Source of the DNA: Agriotes lineatus
Taxonomy: Eukaryota > Arthropoda > Insecta > Coleoptera > Elateridae
Length of the DNA stretch: 64,000 nt
Reading direction: 5' to 3'
Assembly (NCBI GenBank): GCA_940337035.1
Contig: CALNHX010005288.1
Location: forward strand, 45,836-109,835
Shown here: positions 39,901 through 55,500 of the stretch, one piece after another
How positions within the stretch are numbered: the stretch's first letter is position 1
Layout of the letters: every line of letters starts with the position of its first letter
The notes under the pieces: generated by a model
What the model was told of the DNA's origin: nothing
Seen by the model: only the letters and a program-made list of their open reading frames with translations
Databases searched by the model: none
Made by a program: the position numbers and the translations under genes

Positions 39901-42900
39901 TTGTTTATCTATTTTCAGCGTTTGTTTACACTTCTGTATACTATAACCAGCACCCCTATTTGGGTCGGGCCAGCTTCACGGCAGCCAAACCCAAAATGAT
40001 AAATTGACAGTTTCTTGGTGGGCATCGTTTGTTTAGCGTTTGTTTATCTATTTTCAGCGTTTGTTTACACTTCTGTATACTATAACCAGCACCCCTATTT
40101 GCGTCGGGCCAACTTCACGGCAGCCAAACTCAAAATGATAAATTGACAATTTCTTGGTGGGAATCGTTTCTTTATCGTTTGTTTACGTTTGTTTAGCTAT
40201 TTTCAGCGTTTGTTTACACCTCTGTATACTATTGCCAGCACCCCTATTTGGGTCGGGCCAACTTCACGGCAGCCAAACCCAAAATGATAAATTGACAGTT
40301 TCTTGGTGGGAATCGTTTGTTTAGCGTTTGTTTACGTTTGTTTATCTATTTTCAGCGTTTGTTTACACTTCTGTATACTATAGCCAGCACCCCTATTTGG
40401 GTCGGGCCAACTTCACGGCAGCCAAACCCAAAATGATAAATTGACAATTTCTTGGTGGGAATCGTTTGTTTATCGTTTGTTTACGTTTGTTTAGCTATTT
40501 TCAGCGTTTGTTTACACCTCTGTATACTATAACCAGCACCCCCATTTGGGCCGGGCCAACTTCACGGCAGCCAAACTCAAAATGATAAATTGACAGTTTC
40601 TTGGTGGGAAACGTTTGTTTAGCGTTTGTTTGCGTTTGTTTATCTATTTTCAGCGTTTGTTTACACTTCTGTATACTATAACCAGCACCCCTATTTGGGT
40701 CGGGCCAACTTCACGGCAGCCAAACGCAAAATGATAAATTGACAGTTTCTTGGTGGGAATCGTTTGTTTACGTTTGTTTATCTATTTTCAGCGTTTGTTT
40801 ACATCTCTGTATACTACAACCAGCACCCCTATTTGGGTCGGGCCAACTTCACGGCAGCCAAACCCAAAATGATAAATTGACAGTTTCTTGGTGGGAATCG
40901 TTTGTTTAGCGTTTGTTTACGTTTGTTTATCTATTTTCAGCGTTTGTTTACACTTCTGTATACTATAACCAGTACCCCTATTTGGGTCGGGCCAACTTCA
41001 CGGCAGCCAAAACCAAAATGATAAATTGACATTTTCTTGGTGGGCATCGTTTGTTTAGCGTTTGTTTACGTTTGTTTATCTATTTTCAGCGTTTGTTTAC
41101 ACTTCTGTATACTATAACCAGCACCCCTATTTGGGTCGTGCCAACTTCACGGCAGCCAAACCCAAAATGATAAATTGACAATTTCTTGGTGGGAATCGTT
41201 TGTTTATCGTTTGTTTACGTTTGTTTAGCTATTTTCAGCGTTTGTTTACACCTCTGTATAGTATAACCAGCACCCTATTTGGATCGGGCCAACTTCACGG
41301 CAGCCAAACCCAAAATGATAAATTGACAGTTTCTTGGTGGGATTCGTTTGTTTATCGTTTGTTTACGTTTGGTTAGCTATTTTCAGCGTTTGTTTACACC
41401 TCTGTATACTATAACCAGCACCCCCATTTGGGTCGGGCCAACTTCACGGCAGCCAAACCCAAAATGATAAATTGAAAGTTTCTTGGTGGGAATCGTTTGT
41501 TTACGTTTGTTTATCTATTTTCAGCGTTTGTTTACACTTATGTATACTATAACCAGCACTCCTATTTGGGTCGGGCCAACTTCACGGCAGCCAAACCCAA
41601 AATGATAAATTCACAATTTCTTGGTGGGAATCGTTTGTTTATCGTTTGTTTACGTTTGTTTAGCTATTTTCAGCGTTTGTTTACACCTCTGTATACTATA
41701 ACCAGCACCCCTATTTAGGTCGGGCCAACTTCACGGCAGCCAAACCCAAAATGATAAATTGACAATTTCTTGGTGGGAATCGTTTGTTTATCGTTTGTTT
41801 ACGTTTGTTTAGCTATTTTCAGCGTTTGTTTACACCTCTGTATACTATAACCAGCACCCCCATTTGGGTCGGGCCAACTTCACGGCAGCCAAACCCAAAA
41901 TGATAAATTAACTGTTTCTTGGTGGGAATCGTTTGTTTAGCGTTTGTTTACGTTTGTTTATCTATTTTCAGCGTTTGTTTACACTTCTGTATACTATAAC
42001 CAGCACCCCTATTTGGGTCGGGCCAGCTTCACGGCAGCCAAACCCAAAATGATAAATTGACAGTTTCTGGGTGGGCATCGTTTGTTTAGCGTTTGTTTAT
42101 CTATTTTCAGCGTTTGTTTACACTTCTGTATACTATAACCAGCACCCCTATTTGCGTCGGGCCAACTTCACGGCAGCCAAACCCAAAATGATAAATTGAC
42201 AATTTCTTGGTGGGAATCGTTTGTTTATCGTTTGTTTACGTTTGTTTAGCTATTTTCAGCGTTTGTTTACACCTCTGTATACTATAGCCAGCACCCCTAT
42301 TTGGGTCGGGCCAACTTCACGGCAGCCAAACCCAAAATGATAAATTGACAGTTTCTTGGTGGGAATCGTTTGTTTACGTTTGTTTATCTATTTTCAGCGT
42401 TTGTTTACACTTCTGTATACTATAACCAGCACCCCTAATTGGGTCGGGCCAACTTCACGGCAGCCAAACCCAAAATGATAAATTGACAGTTTCTTGGTGG
42501 GAATCGTTTGTTTAGCGTTTGTTTACGTTTGTTTATCTATTTTCAGCGTTTGTTTACACTTCTGTATACTATAACCAGCACCTCTATTTGGGTCGGGCCA
42601 ACTTCACGGCAGCCAAACCCAAAACGATAAATTAACAGTTTCTTGGTGGGAATCGTTTGTTTAGCGTTTGGTTACGTTTGTTTATCTATTTTCAGCGTTT
42701 GTTTACACTTCTGTATACTATAACCATCACCCCTATTTGGGACGGGCCAACTTCACGGCAGCCAAACCCAAAATGATAAATTGACAATTTCTTGGTGGGA
42801 ATAGTTTGTTTAGTGTTTGTTTACGTTTGTTTATCTATTTTCAGCGTTTGTTTACATCTCTGTATACTACAACCAGCACCCCTATTTGGGTCGGGCCAAC

Positions 42901-43379
42901 TTCACGGCAGTCAAACCCAAAATGATAAATTGACAGTTTCTTGGTGGGAATCGTTTGTTTAGCGTTTGTTTACGTTTGTTTATCTATTTTCAGCGTTTGT
43001 TTACACTTCTGTATACTATAAGCAGCACCCCTATTTGGGTCGGGCCAACTTCACGGCAGCCAAACCCAAAATGATAAATTGACAGTTTCTTGGTGGGAAT
43101 CGTTTGTTTAGCGTTTGTTTAGCGCTTGTTTACGTTTGTTTATCTATTTTCAGCGTTTGTTTACACTTCTGTATACTATAACCAGCACCCCTAATTGGGT
43201 CGGGCCAACTTCACGGCAGCCAAACCCAAAATGATAAATTGACAGTTTCTTGGTGGGAATCGTTTGTTTAGCGTTTGTTTACGTTTGTTTATCTATTTTC
43301 AGCGTTTGTTTACACTTCTGAATACTATAACCAGCACCCCTATTTGGGTCGGGCCAACTTCACGGCTGCCAAACCCAAA

Positions 43380-46300
43380 ATGATAAATTAAGAGTTTCTT
43401 GGTGGGAATCGTTTGTTTATCGTTTGTTTACGTTTGTTTATCTATTTTCAGCGTTTGTTTACACTTTTATATACTATAACCAGCACCCCTATTTGGGTCG
43501 GGCCAACTTCACGGCAGCCAAACCCAAAATGATAAATTGACAATTTCTTGGTGGGAATCGTTTGTTTATCGTTTGTTTACATTTGTTTAGCTATTTTCAG
43601 CGTTTGTTTACACCTCTGTATACTATAACCAGCACCCCTATTTGGGTCGGGCCAACTTCACGGCAGCCAAACCCAAAATGATAAATTGACAGTTTCTTGG
43701 TGGGAATCGTTTGTTTAGCGTTTGTTTACGTTTGTTTAGCTATTTTCAGCGTTTGTTTACACCTCTGTATACTATAACCAGCACCTCCATTTGGGTCGGG
43801 CCAACTTCACGGCAGCCAAACTCAAAATGATAAATTGACAGTTTCTTGGTGGGAATCGTTTGTTTAGCGTTTGTTTACGTTTGTTTATCTATTTTCAGCG
43901 TTTGTTTACACTTTTGTATACTATAACCAGCACCCCTATTTGGGTCGGGCCAACTTCACGGCAGCCAAACCCAAAATGATAAATTGACAGTTTCTTGGTG
44001 GGAATCGTTTGTTTACGTTTGTTTATCTATTTTCAGCGTTTGTTTTCATCTCTGTATACTACAACCAGCACCCATATTTGGGTCGGGCCAACTTCACGGC
44101 AGCCAAACCCAAAATGATAAATTGACAGTTTCTTGGTGGGAATCGTTTGTTTAGCGTTTGTTTACGTTTGTTTATCTATTTTCAGCGTTTGTTTACACTT
44201 CTGTATACTATAACCAGCACCCCTATTTGGGTCGGGCCAACTTCACGGCAGCCAAACCCAAAATGATAAATTGACAGTTTCTTGGTGGGCATCGTTTGTT
44301 TAGCGTTTGTTTATCTATTTTCAGCGTTTGTTTACACTTCTGTATACCATAACCAGCACCCCTATTTGGGTCGGGATAACTTCACGGCAGCCAAACCCAA
44401 AATGATAAATTGACAATTTCTTGGTGGGAATCGTTTGTTTATCGTTATTTACGTTTGTTTAGCTATTTTCAGCGTTTGTTTACACCTCTGTATACTATAA
44501 CCAGCACCCCTATTTGGGTCGGGCCAACTTCACGGCAGCGAAACCCAAAATGATAAATTAACAGTTTCTTGGTGGGAATTGTTTGTTTAGCGTTTGTTTA
44601 CGTTTTTTTTATCTATTTTCAGCGTTTGTTTACACTTCTGTATACTATAACCAGCACCCCTATTTGGGTCGGGCCAACTTCACGGCAGCCAAACCCAAAA
44701 TGATAAATTGACAATTTCTTGGTGGGAATCGTTTGTTTAGCGTTTGTTTACGTTTGTTTAGCTATTTCCAGCGTTTGTTTACACGTCTGTATACTATAAC
44801 CAGCACCCCTATTTGGGTCGGGACAACTTCACGGCAGCCAAACCCAAAATGATAAATTGACAATTTCTTGGTGGGAATCGTTTGTTTATCGTTTGTTTAC
44901 GTTTGTTTAGCTATTTTCAGCGTTTGTTTACACCGCTGTATACTATAACCAGCACCCCCATCTGGGTCGGGCCAACTTCACGGCAGCCAAACTCAAAATG
45001 ATAAATTGACAGTTTCTTGGTGGGAATCGCTTGTTTAGCGTTTGTTTACGTTTGTTTATCTATTTTCAGCGTTTGTTTACACTTCTGTATACTATAACCA
45101 GCACCCCTATTTGGGTCGTGCCAACTTCACGGCAGCCAAACTCAAAATGATAAATTGACAGTTTCTTGGTGGGAATCGCTTGTTTAGCGTTTGTTTACGT
45201 TTGTTTATCTATTTTCAGCGTTTGTTTACACTTCTGTATACTATAACCAGCACCCCTATTTGGGTCGTGCCAACTTCACGGCAGCCAAACCCAAAATGAT
45301 AAATTGACAGTTTCTTGGTGGGAATCGCTTGTTTAGCGTTTGTTTACGTTTGTTTATCTATTTTCAGCGTTTGTTTACACTTCTGTATACTATAACCAGC
45401 ACCCCTATTTGGGTCGGGCCAACTTCACGGCTGCCAAACCCAAAATGATAAATTAAGAGTTTCTTGGTGGGAATCGTTTGTTTATCGTTTGTTTACGTTT
45501 GTTTATCTATTTTCAGCGTTTGTTTACACTTTTATATACTATAACCAGCACCCCTATTTGGGTCGGGCCAACTTCACGGCAGCCAAACCCAAAATGATAA
45601 ATTGACAATTTCTTGGTGGGAATCGTTTGTTTATCGTTTGTTTACATTTGTTTAGCTATTTTCAGCGTTTGTTTACACCTCTGTATACTATAACCAGCAC
45701 CCCTATTTGGGTCGGGCCAACTTCACGGCAGCCAAACCCAAAATGATAAATTGACAGTTTCTTGGTGGGAATCGTTTGTTTAGCGTTTGTTTACGTTTGT
45801 TTAGCTATTTTCAGCGTTAGTTTACACCTCTGTATACTATAACCAGCACCTCCATTTGGGTCGGGCCAACTTCACGGCAGCCAAACTCAAAATGATAAAT
45901 TGACAGTTTCTTGGTGGGAATCGTTTGTTTAGCGTTTGTTTACGTTTGTTTATCTATTTTCAGCGTTTGTTTACACTTTTGTATACTATAACCAGCACCC
46001 CTATTTGGGTCGGGCCAACTTCACGGCAGCCAAACCCAAAATGATAAATTGACAGTTTCTTGGTGGGAATCGTTTGTTTACGTTTGTTTATCTATTTTCA
46101 GCGTTTGTTTTCATCTCTGTATACTACAACCAGCACCCATATTTGGGTCGGGCCAACTTCACGGCAGCCAAACCCAAAATGATAAATTGACAGTTTCTTG
46201 GTGGGAATCGTTTGTTTAGCGTTTGTTTACGTTTGTTTATCTATTTTCAGCGTTTGTTTACACTTCTGTATACTATAACCAGCACCCCTATTTGGGTCGG

Positions 46301-47190
46301 GCCAACTTCACGGCAGCCAAACCCAAAATGATAAATTGACAGTTTCTTGGTGGGCATCGTTTGTTTAGCGTTTGTTTATCTATTTTCAGCGTTTGTTTAC
46401 ACTTCTGTATACCATAACCAGCACCCCTATTTGGGTCGGGATAACTTCACGGCAGCCAAACCCAAAATGATAAATTGACAATTTCTTGGTGGGAATCGTT
46501 TGTTTATCGTTATTTACGTTTGTTTAGCTATTTTCAGCGTTTGTTTACACCTCTGTATACTATAACCAGCACCCCTATTTGGGTCGGGCCAACTTCACGG
46601 CAGCGAAACCCAAAATGATAAATTAACAGTTTCTTGGTGGGAATTGTTTGTTTAGCGTTTGTTTACGTTTTTTTTATCTATTTTCAGCGTTTGTTTACAC
46701 TTCTGTATACTATAACCAGCACCCCTATTTGGGTCGGGCCAACTTCACGGCAGCCAAACCCAAAATGATAAATTGACAATTTCTTGGTGGGAATCGTTTG
46801 TTTAGCGTTTGTTTACGTTTGTTTAGCTATTTCCAGCGTTTGTTTACACGTCTGTATACTATAACCAGCACCCCTATTTGGGTCGGGACAACTTCACGGC
46901 AGCCAAACCCAAAATGATAAATTGACAATTTCTTGGTGGGAATCGTTTGTTTATCGTTTGTTTACGTTTGTTTAGCTATTTTCAGCGTTTGTTTACACCG
47001 CTGTATACTATAACCAGCACCCCCATCTGGGTCGGGCCAACTTCACGGCAGCCAAACTCAAAATGATAAATTGACAGTTTCTTGGTGGGAATCGCTTGTT
47101 TAGCGTTTGTTTACGTTTGTTTATCTATTTTCAGCGTTTGTTTACACTTCTGTATACTATAACCAGCACCCCTATTTGGGTCGTGCCAAC
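43380..47190. repeat. higher-order duplication in satellite, 2,065-bp offset
   Basis: The rare variants ACACTTTTATATACTATAA (43,461 and 45,526), CGTTATTTACG and GTTTTTTTTATC recur in the same order 2,065 bp apart. The segment 43,380-45,120 is therefore duplicated as 45,445-47,190, about 14 monomers per copy. Confidence 0.85.
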
Positions 47191-49599
47191 TTCACGGCAG
47201 CCAAACCCAAAATGATAAATTGACAGTTTCTTGGTGGGAATCGTTTGTTTACGTTTGTTTATCTATTTTCAGCGTTTGTTTACATCTCTGTATACTACAA
47301 CCAGGACCCCTATTTGGGTCGGGCCAACTGCACGGCAGCCAAACCCAAAATGATAAATTAACTGTTTCTTGGTGGGAATCGTTTGTTTAGCGTTTGTTTA
47401 CGTTTGTTTATCTATTTTCAGCGTTTGTTTACACTTCTGTATACTATAACCAGCACCCCTATTTGGGTCGGGCCAGCTTCACGGCAGCCAAACCCAAAAT
47501 GATAAATTGACAGTTTCTTGGTGGGCATCGTTTGTTTAGCGTTTGTTTATCTATTTTCAGCGTTTGTTTACACTTCTGTATACTATAACCAGCACCCCTA
47601 TTTGCGTCGGGCCAACTTCACGGCAGCCAAACTCAAAATGATAAATTGACAATTTCTTGGTGGGAATCGTTTGTTTATCGTTTGTTTACGTTTGTTTAGC
47701 TATTTTCAGCGTTTGTTTACACCTCTGTATACTATAGCCAGCACCCCTATTTGGGTCGGGCCAACTTCACGGCAGCCAAACCCAAAATGATAAATTGACA
47801 GTTTCTTGGTGGGAATCGTTTGTTTAGCGTTTGTTTACGTTTGTTTATCTATTTTCAAAGTTTGTTTACATTTCTGTATACTATAACCAGCACCCCTAAT
47901 TGGGTCGGGCCAACTTCACGGCAGCCAAACCCAAAATGATAAATTGACAGTTTCTTGGTGGGAATCGTTTGTTTAGCGTTTGTTTACGTTTGTTTATCTA
48001 TTTTCAGCGTTTGTTTACACTTCTGTATACTATAACCAGCACCCCTATTTGGGTCGGGCCAACTTCACGGCAGCCAAACCCAAAACGATAAATTAACAGT
48101 TTCTTGGTGGGAATCGTTTGTTTAGCGTTTGGTTACGTTTGTTTATCTATTTTCAGCGTTTGTTTACACTTCTGTATACTATAACCAGCACCCCTATTTG
48201 GGTCGGGCCAACTTCACGGCAGCCAAACCCAAAATGATAAATTGACAATTTCTTGGTGGGAATCGTTTGTTTATCGTTTGTTTACGTTTGTTTAGCTATT
48301 TTCAGCGTTTGTTTACACCTCTGTATACTATAACCAGCACCCCCATTTGGGTCGGGCCAACTTCACGGCAGCCAAACTCAAAATGATAAATTGACAGTTT
48401 CTTGGTGGGAATCGTTTGTTTAGCGTTTGTTTGCGTTTGTTTATCTATTTTCAGCGTTTGTTTACACTTCTGTATACTATAACCAGCACCCCTATTTGGG
48501 TCGGGCCAACTTCACGGCAGCCAAACCCAAAATGATAAATTGACAGTTTCTTGGTGGGAATCGTTTGTTTACGTTTGTTTATCTATTTTCAGCGTTTGTT
48601 TACATCTCTGTATACTACAACCAGCACCCCTATTTGGGTCGGGCCAACTTCACGGCAGCCAAACCCAAAATGATAAATTGACAGTTTCTTGGTGGGAATC
48701 GTTTGTTTAGCGTTTGTTTACGTTTGTTTATCTATTTTCAGCGTTTGTTTACACTTCTGTATACTATAACCAGCACCCCTATTTGGGTCGGGCCAACTTC
48801 ACGGCAGCCAAAACCAAAATGATAAATTGACATTTTCTTGGTGGGCATCGTTTGTTTAGCATTTGTTTACGTTTGTTTATCTATTTTCAGCGTTTGTTTA
48901 CACTTCTGTATACTATAACCAGCACACCTATTTGGGTCGGGCCAAGTTCACGGCAGCCAAACCCAAAATGATAAATTGACAATTTCTTGGTGGGAATCGT
49001 TTGTTTATCGTTTGTTTACGTTTGTTTAGCTATTTTCAGCGTTTGTTTACACCTCTGTATAGTATAACCAGCACCCTATTTGGATCGGGCCAACTTCACG
49101 GCAGCCAAACCCAAAATGATAAATTGACAGTTTCTGGGTGGGATTCGTTTGTTTATCGTTTGTTTACGTTTGGTTAGCTATTTTCAGCGTTTGTTTACAC
49201 CTCTGTATACTATAACCAGCACCCCCATTTGGGTCGGGCCAACTTCACGGCAGCCAAACCCAAAATGATAAATTGAAAGTTTCTTGGTGGGAATCGTTTG
49301 TTTACGTTTGTTTATCTATTTTCAGCGTTTGTTTACACTTATGTATACTATAACCAGCACTCCTATTTGGGTCGGGCCAACTTCACGGCAGCCAAACCCA
49401 AAATGATAAATTCACAATTTCTTGGTGGGAATCGTTTGTTTATCGTTTGTTTACGTTTGTTTAGCTATTTTCAGCGTTTGTTTACACCTCTGTATACTAT
49501 AACCAGCACTCCTATTTGGGTCGGGCCAACTTCACGGCAGCCAAACCCAAAATGATAAATTGACAGTTTCTTGGTGGGCATCGTTTGTTTAGCGTTTGT

Positions 49600-52500
49600 T
49601 TATCTATTTTCAGCGTTTGTTTACACTTCTGTATACCATAACCAGCACCCCTATTTGGGTCGGGATAACTTCACGGCAGCCAAACCCAAAATGATAAATT
49701 GACAATTTCTTGGTGGGAATCGTTTGTTTATCGTTTATTTACGTTTGTTTAGCTATTTTCAGCGTTTGTTTACACCTCTGTATACTATAACCAGCACCCC
49801 TATTTGGGTCGGGCCAACTTCACGGCAGCGAAACCCAAAATGATAAATTAACAGTTTCTTGGTGGGAATTGTTTGTTTAGCGTTTGTTTACGTTTTTTTA
49901 TCTATTTTCAGCGTTTGTTTACACTTCTGTATACTATAACCAGCACCCCTATTTGGGTCGGGCCAACTTCACGGCAGCCAAACCAAAATGATAAATTGAC
50001 AATTTCTTGGTGGGAATCGTTTGTTTAGCGTTTGTTTACGTTTGTTTAGCTATTTCCAGCGTTTGTTTACACGTCTGTATACTATAACCAGCACCCCTAT
50101 TTGGGTCGGGACAACTTCACGGCAGCCAAACCCAAAATGATAAATTGACAATTTCTTGGTGGGAATCGTTTGTTTATCGTTTGTTTACGTTTGTTTAGCT
50201 ATTTTCAGCGTTTGTTTACACCGCTGTATACTATAACCAGCACCCCCATCTGGGTCGGGCCAACTTCACGGCAGCAAACTCAAAATGATAAATTGACAGT
50301 TTCTTGGTGGGAATCGCTTGTTTAGCGTTTGTTTACGTTTGTTTATCTATTTTCAGCGTTTGTTTACACTTCTGTATACTATAACCAGCACCCCTATTTG
50401 GGTCGTGCCAACTTCACGGCAGCCAAACCCAAAATGATAAATTGACAGTTTCTTGGTGGGAATCGTTTGTTTACGTTTGTTTATCTATTTTCAGCGTTTG
50501 TTTACATCTCTGTATACTACAACCAGGACCCCTATTTGGGTCGGGCCAACTTCACGGCAGCCAAACCCAAAATGAAAAATTAACTGTTTCTTGGTGGGAA
50601 TCGTTTGTTTAGCGTTTGTTTACGTTTGTTTATCTACTTTCAGCGTTTGTTTACACTTCTGTATACTATAACCAGCACCCCTATTTGGGTCGGGCCAGCT
50701 TCACGGTAGCCAAACCCAAAATGATAAATTGACAGTTTCTTGGTGGGCATCGTTTGTTTAGCGTTTGTTTATCTATTTTCAGCGTTTGTTTACACTTCTG
50801 TATACTATAACCAGCACCCCTATTTGCGTCCGGCCAACTTCACGGCAGCCAAACTCAAAATGATAAATTGACAATTTCTTGGTGGGAATCGTTTGTTTAT
50901 CGTTTGTTTACGTTTGTTTAGCTATTTTCAGCGTTTGTTTACACCTCTGTATACTATAGCCAGCACCCCTATTTGGGTCGGGCCAACTTCACGGCAGCCA
51001 AACCCAAAATGATAAATTGACAGTTTCTTGGTGGGAATCGTTTGTTTAGCGTTTGTTTACGTTTGTTTATCTATTTTCAGCGTTTGTTTACATTTCTGTA
51101 TACTATAACCAGCACCCCTAATTGGGTCGGGCCAACTTCACGGCAGCCAAACCCAAAATGATAAATTGACAGTTTCTTGGTGGGAATCGTTTGTTTAGCG
51201 TTTGTTTACGTTTGTTTATCTATTTTCAGCGTTTGTTTACACTTCTGTATACTATAACCAGCACCCCTATTTGGGTCGGGCCAACTTCACGGCAGCCAAA
51301 CCCAAAACGATAAATTAACAGTTTCTTGGTGGGAATCGTTTGTTTAGCGTTTGGTTACGTTTGTTTATCTATTTTCAGCGTTTGTTTACACTTCTGTATA
51401 CTATAACCAGCACCCCTATTTGGGTCGGGCCAACTTCACGGCAGCCAAACCCAAAATGATAAATTGACAATTTCTTGGTGGGAATCGTTTGTTTATCGTT
51501 TGTTTACGTTTGTTTAGCTATTTTCAGCGTTTGTTTACACCTCTGTATACTATAACCAGCACCCCCATTTGGGTCGGGCCAACTTCACGGCAGCCAAACT
51601 CAAAATGATAAATTGACAGTTTCTTGGTGGGAATCGTTTGTTTAGCGTTTGTTTGCGTTTGTTTATCTATTTTCAGCGTTTGTTTACACTTCTGTATACT
51701 ATAACCAGCACCCCTATTTGGGTCGGGCCAACTTCACGGCAGCCAAACCCAAAATGATAAATTGACAGTTTCTTGGTGGGAAACGTTTGTTTACGTTTGT
51801 TTATCTATTTTCAGCGTTTGTTTACATCTCTGTATACTACAACCAGCACCCCTATTTGGGTCGGGCCAACTTCACGGCAGCCAAACCCAAAATGATAAAT
51901 TGACAGTTTCTTGGTGGGAATCGTTTGTTTAGCGTTTGTTTACGTTTGTTTATCTATTTTCAGCGTTTGTTTACACTTCTGTATACTATAATCAGCACCC
52001 CTATTTGGGTCGGGCCAACTTCACGGCAGCCAAAACCAAAATGATAAATTGACATTTTCTTGGTGGGCATCGTTTGTTTAGCATTTGTTTACGTTTGTTT
52101 ATCTATTTTCAGCGTTTGTTTACACTTCTGTATACTATAACCAGCACCCCTATTTGGGTCGGGCCAAGTTCACGGCAGCCAAACCCAAAATGATAAATTG
52201 ACAATTTCTTGGTGGGAATCGTTTGTTTATCGTTTGTTTACGTTTGTTTAGCTATTTTCAGCGTTTGTTTACACCTCTGTATAGTATAACCAGCACCCTA
52301 TTTGGATCGGGCCAACTTCACGGCAGCCAAACCCAAAATGATAAATTGACAGTTTCTGGGTGGGATTCGTTTGTTTATCGTTTGTTTACGTTTGGTTAGC
52401 TATTTTCAGCGTTTGTTTACACCTCTGTATACTATAACCAGCACCCCCATTTGGGTCGGGCCAACTTCACGGCAGCCAAACCCAAAATGATAAATTGAAA

Positions 52501-55500
52501 GTTTCTTGGTGGGAATCGTTTGTTTACGTTTGTTTATCTATTTTCAGCGTTTGTTTACACTTATGTATACTATAACCAGCACTCCTATTTGGGTCGGGCC
52601 AACTTCACGGCAGCCAAACCCAAAATGATAAATTGACAATTTCTTGGTGGGAATCGTTTGTTTATCGTTTGTTTACGTTTGTTTAGCTATTTTCAGCGTT
52701 TGTTTACACCTCTGTATACTATAACCAGCACCCCCATTTGGGTCGGGCCAACTTCACGGCAGCCAAACTCAAAATGATAAATTGACAGTTTCTTGGTGGG
52801 AATCGTTTGTTTAGCGTTTGTTTGCGTTTGTTTATCTATTTTCAGCGTTTGTTTACACTTCTGTATACTATAACCAGCACCCCTATTTGGGTCGGGCCAA
52901 CTTCACGGCAGCCAAACCCAAAATGATAAATTGACAGTTTCTTGGTGGGAAACGTTTGTTTACGTTTGTTTATCTATTTTCAGCGTTTGTTTACATCTCT
53001 GTATACTACAACCAGCACCCCTATTTGGGTCGGGCCAACTTCACGGCAGCCAAACCCAAAATGATAAATTGACAGTTTCTTGGTGGGAATCGTTTGTTTA
53101 GCGTTTGTTTACGTTTGTTTATCTATTTTCAGCGTTTGTTTACACTTCTGTATACTATAATCAGCACCCCTATTTGGGTCGGGCCAACTTCACGGCAGCC
53201 AAAACCAAAATGATAAATTGACATTTTCTTGGTGGGCATCGTTTGTTTAGCATTTGTTTACGTTTGTTTATCTATTTTCAGCGTTTGTTTACACTTCTGT
53301 ATACTATAACCAGCACCCCTATTTGGGTCGGGCCAAGTTCACGGCAGCCAAACCCAAAATGATAAATTGACAATTTCTTGGTGGGAATCGTTTGTTTATC
53401 GTTTGTTTACGTTTGTTTAGCTATTTTCAGCGTTTGTTTACACCTCTGTATAGTATAACCAGCACCCTATTTGGATCGGGCCAACTTCACGGCAGCCAAA
53501 CCCAAAATGATAAATTGACAGTTTCTGGGTGGGATTCGTTTGTTTATCGTTTGTTTACGTTTGGTTAGCTATTTTCAGCGTTTGTTTACACCTCTGTATA
53601 CTATAACCAGCACCCCCATTTGGGTCGGGCCAACTTCACGGCAGCCAAACCCAAAATGATAAATTGAAAGTTTCTTGGTGGGAATCGTTTGTTTACGTTT
53701 GTTTATCTATTTTCAGCGTTTGTTTACACTTATGTATACTATAACCAGCACTCCTATTTGGGTCGGGCCAACTTCACGGCAGCCAAACCCAAAATGATAA
53801 ATTCACAATTTCTTGGTGGGAATCGTTTGTTTATCGTTTGTTTACGTTTGTTTAGCTATTTTCAGCGTTTGTTTGCACCTCTGTATACTATAACCAGCAC
53901 TCCTATTTAGGTCGGGCCAACTTCACGGCAGCCAAACCCAAAATGATAAATTGACAATTTCTTGGTGGGAATCGTTTGTTTATCGTTTGTTTACGTTTGT
54001 TTAGCTATTTTCAGCGTTTGTTTACACCTCTGTATACCATAACCAGCACCCCCATTTGGGTCGGGCCAACTTCACGGCAGCCAAACCCAAAATGATAAAT
54101 TAACTGTTTCTTGGTGGGAATCGTTTGTTTAGCGTTTGTTTACGTTTGTTTATCTATTTTCAGCGTTTGTTTACACTTCTGTATACTATAACCAGCACCC
54201 CTATTTGGGTCGGGCCAGCTTCACGGCAGCCAAACCCAAAATGATAAATTGACAGTTTCTTGGTGGGCATCGTTTGTTTAGCGTTTGTTTATCTATTTTC
54301 AGCGTTTGTTTACACTTCTGTATACTATAACCAGCACCCCTATTTGCGTCGGGCCAACTTCACGGCAGCCAAACCCAAAATGATAAATTGACAATTTCTT
54401 GGTGGGAATCGTTTGTTTATCGTTTGTTTACGTTTGTTTAGCTATTTTCAGCGTTTGTTTACACCTCTGTATACTATAGCCAGCACCCCTATTTGGGTCG
54501 GGCCAACTTCACGGCAGCCAAACCCAAAATGATAAATTGACAGTTTCTTGGTGGGAATCGTTTGTTTAGCGTTTGTTTATCTATTTTCAGCGTTTGTTTA
54601 CACTTCTGTATACCATAACCAGCACCCCTATTTGGGTCGGGATAACTTCACGGCAGCCAAACCCAAAATGATAAATTGACAATTTCTTGGTGGGAATCGT
54701 TTGTTTATCGTTTATTTACGTTTGTTTAGCTATTTTCAGCGTTTGTTTACACCTCTGTATACTATAACCAGCACCCCTATTTGGGTCGGGCCAACTTCAC
54801 GGCAGCGAAACCCAAAATGATAAATTAACAGTTTCTTGGTGGGAATTGTTTGTTTAGCGTTTGTTTACGTTTTTTTATCTATTTTCAGCGTTTGTTTACA
54901 CTTCTGTATACTATAACCAGCACCCCTATTTGGGTCGGGCCAACTTCACGGCAGCCAAACCCAAAATGATAAATTGACAATTTCTTGGTGGGAATCGTTT
55001 GTTTAGCGTTTGTTTACGTTTGTTTAGCTATTTCCAGCGTTTGTTTACACGTCTGTATACTATAACCAGCACCCCTATTTGGGTCGGGACAACTTCACGG
55101 CAGCCAAACCCAAAATGATAAATTGACAATTTCTTGGTGGGAATCGTTTGTTTATCGTTTGTTTACGTTTGTTTAGCTATTTTCAGCGTTTGTTTACACC
55201 GCTGTATACTATAACCAGCACCCCCATCTGGGTCGGGCCAACTTCACGGCAGCCAAACTCAAAATGATAAATTGACAGTTTCTTGGTGGGAATCGCTTGT
55301 TTAGCGTTTGTTTACGTTTGTTTATCTATTTTCAGCGTTTGTTTACACTTCTGTATACTATAACCAGCACCCCTATTTGGGTCGTGCCAACTTCACGGCA
55401 GCCAAACCCAAAATGATAAATTGACAGTTTCTTGGTGGGAATCGTTTGTTTATCTATTTTCAGCGTTTGTTTACATCTCTGTATACTACAACCAGGACCC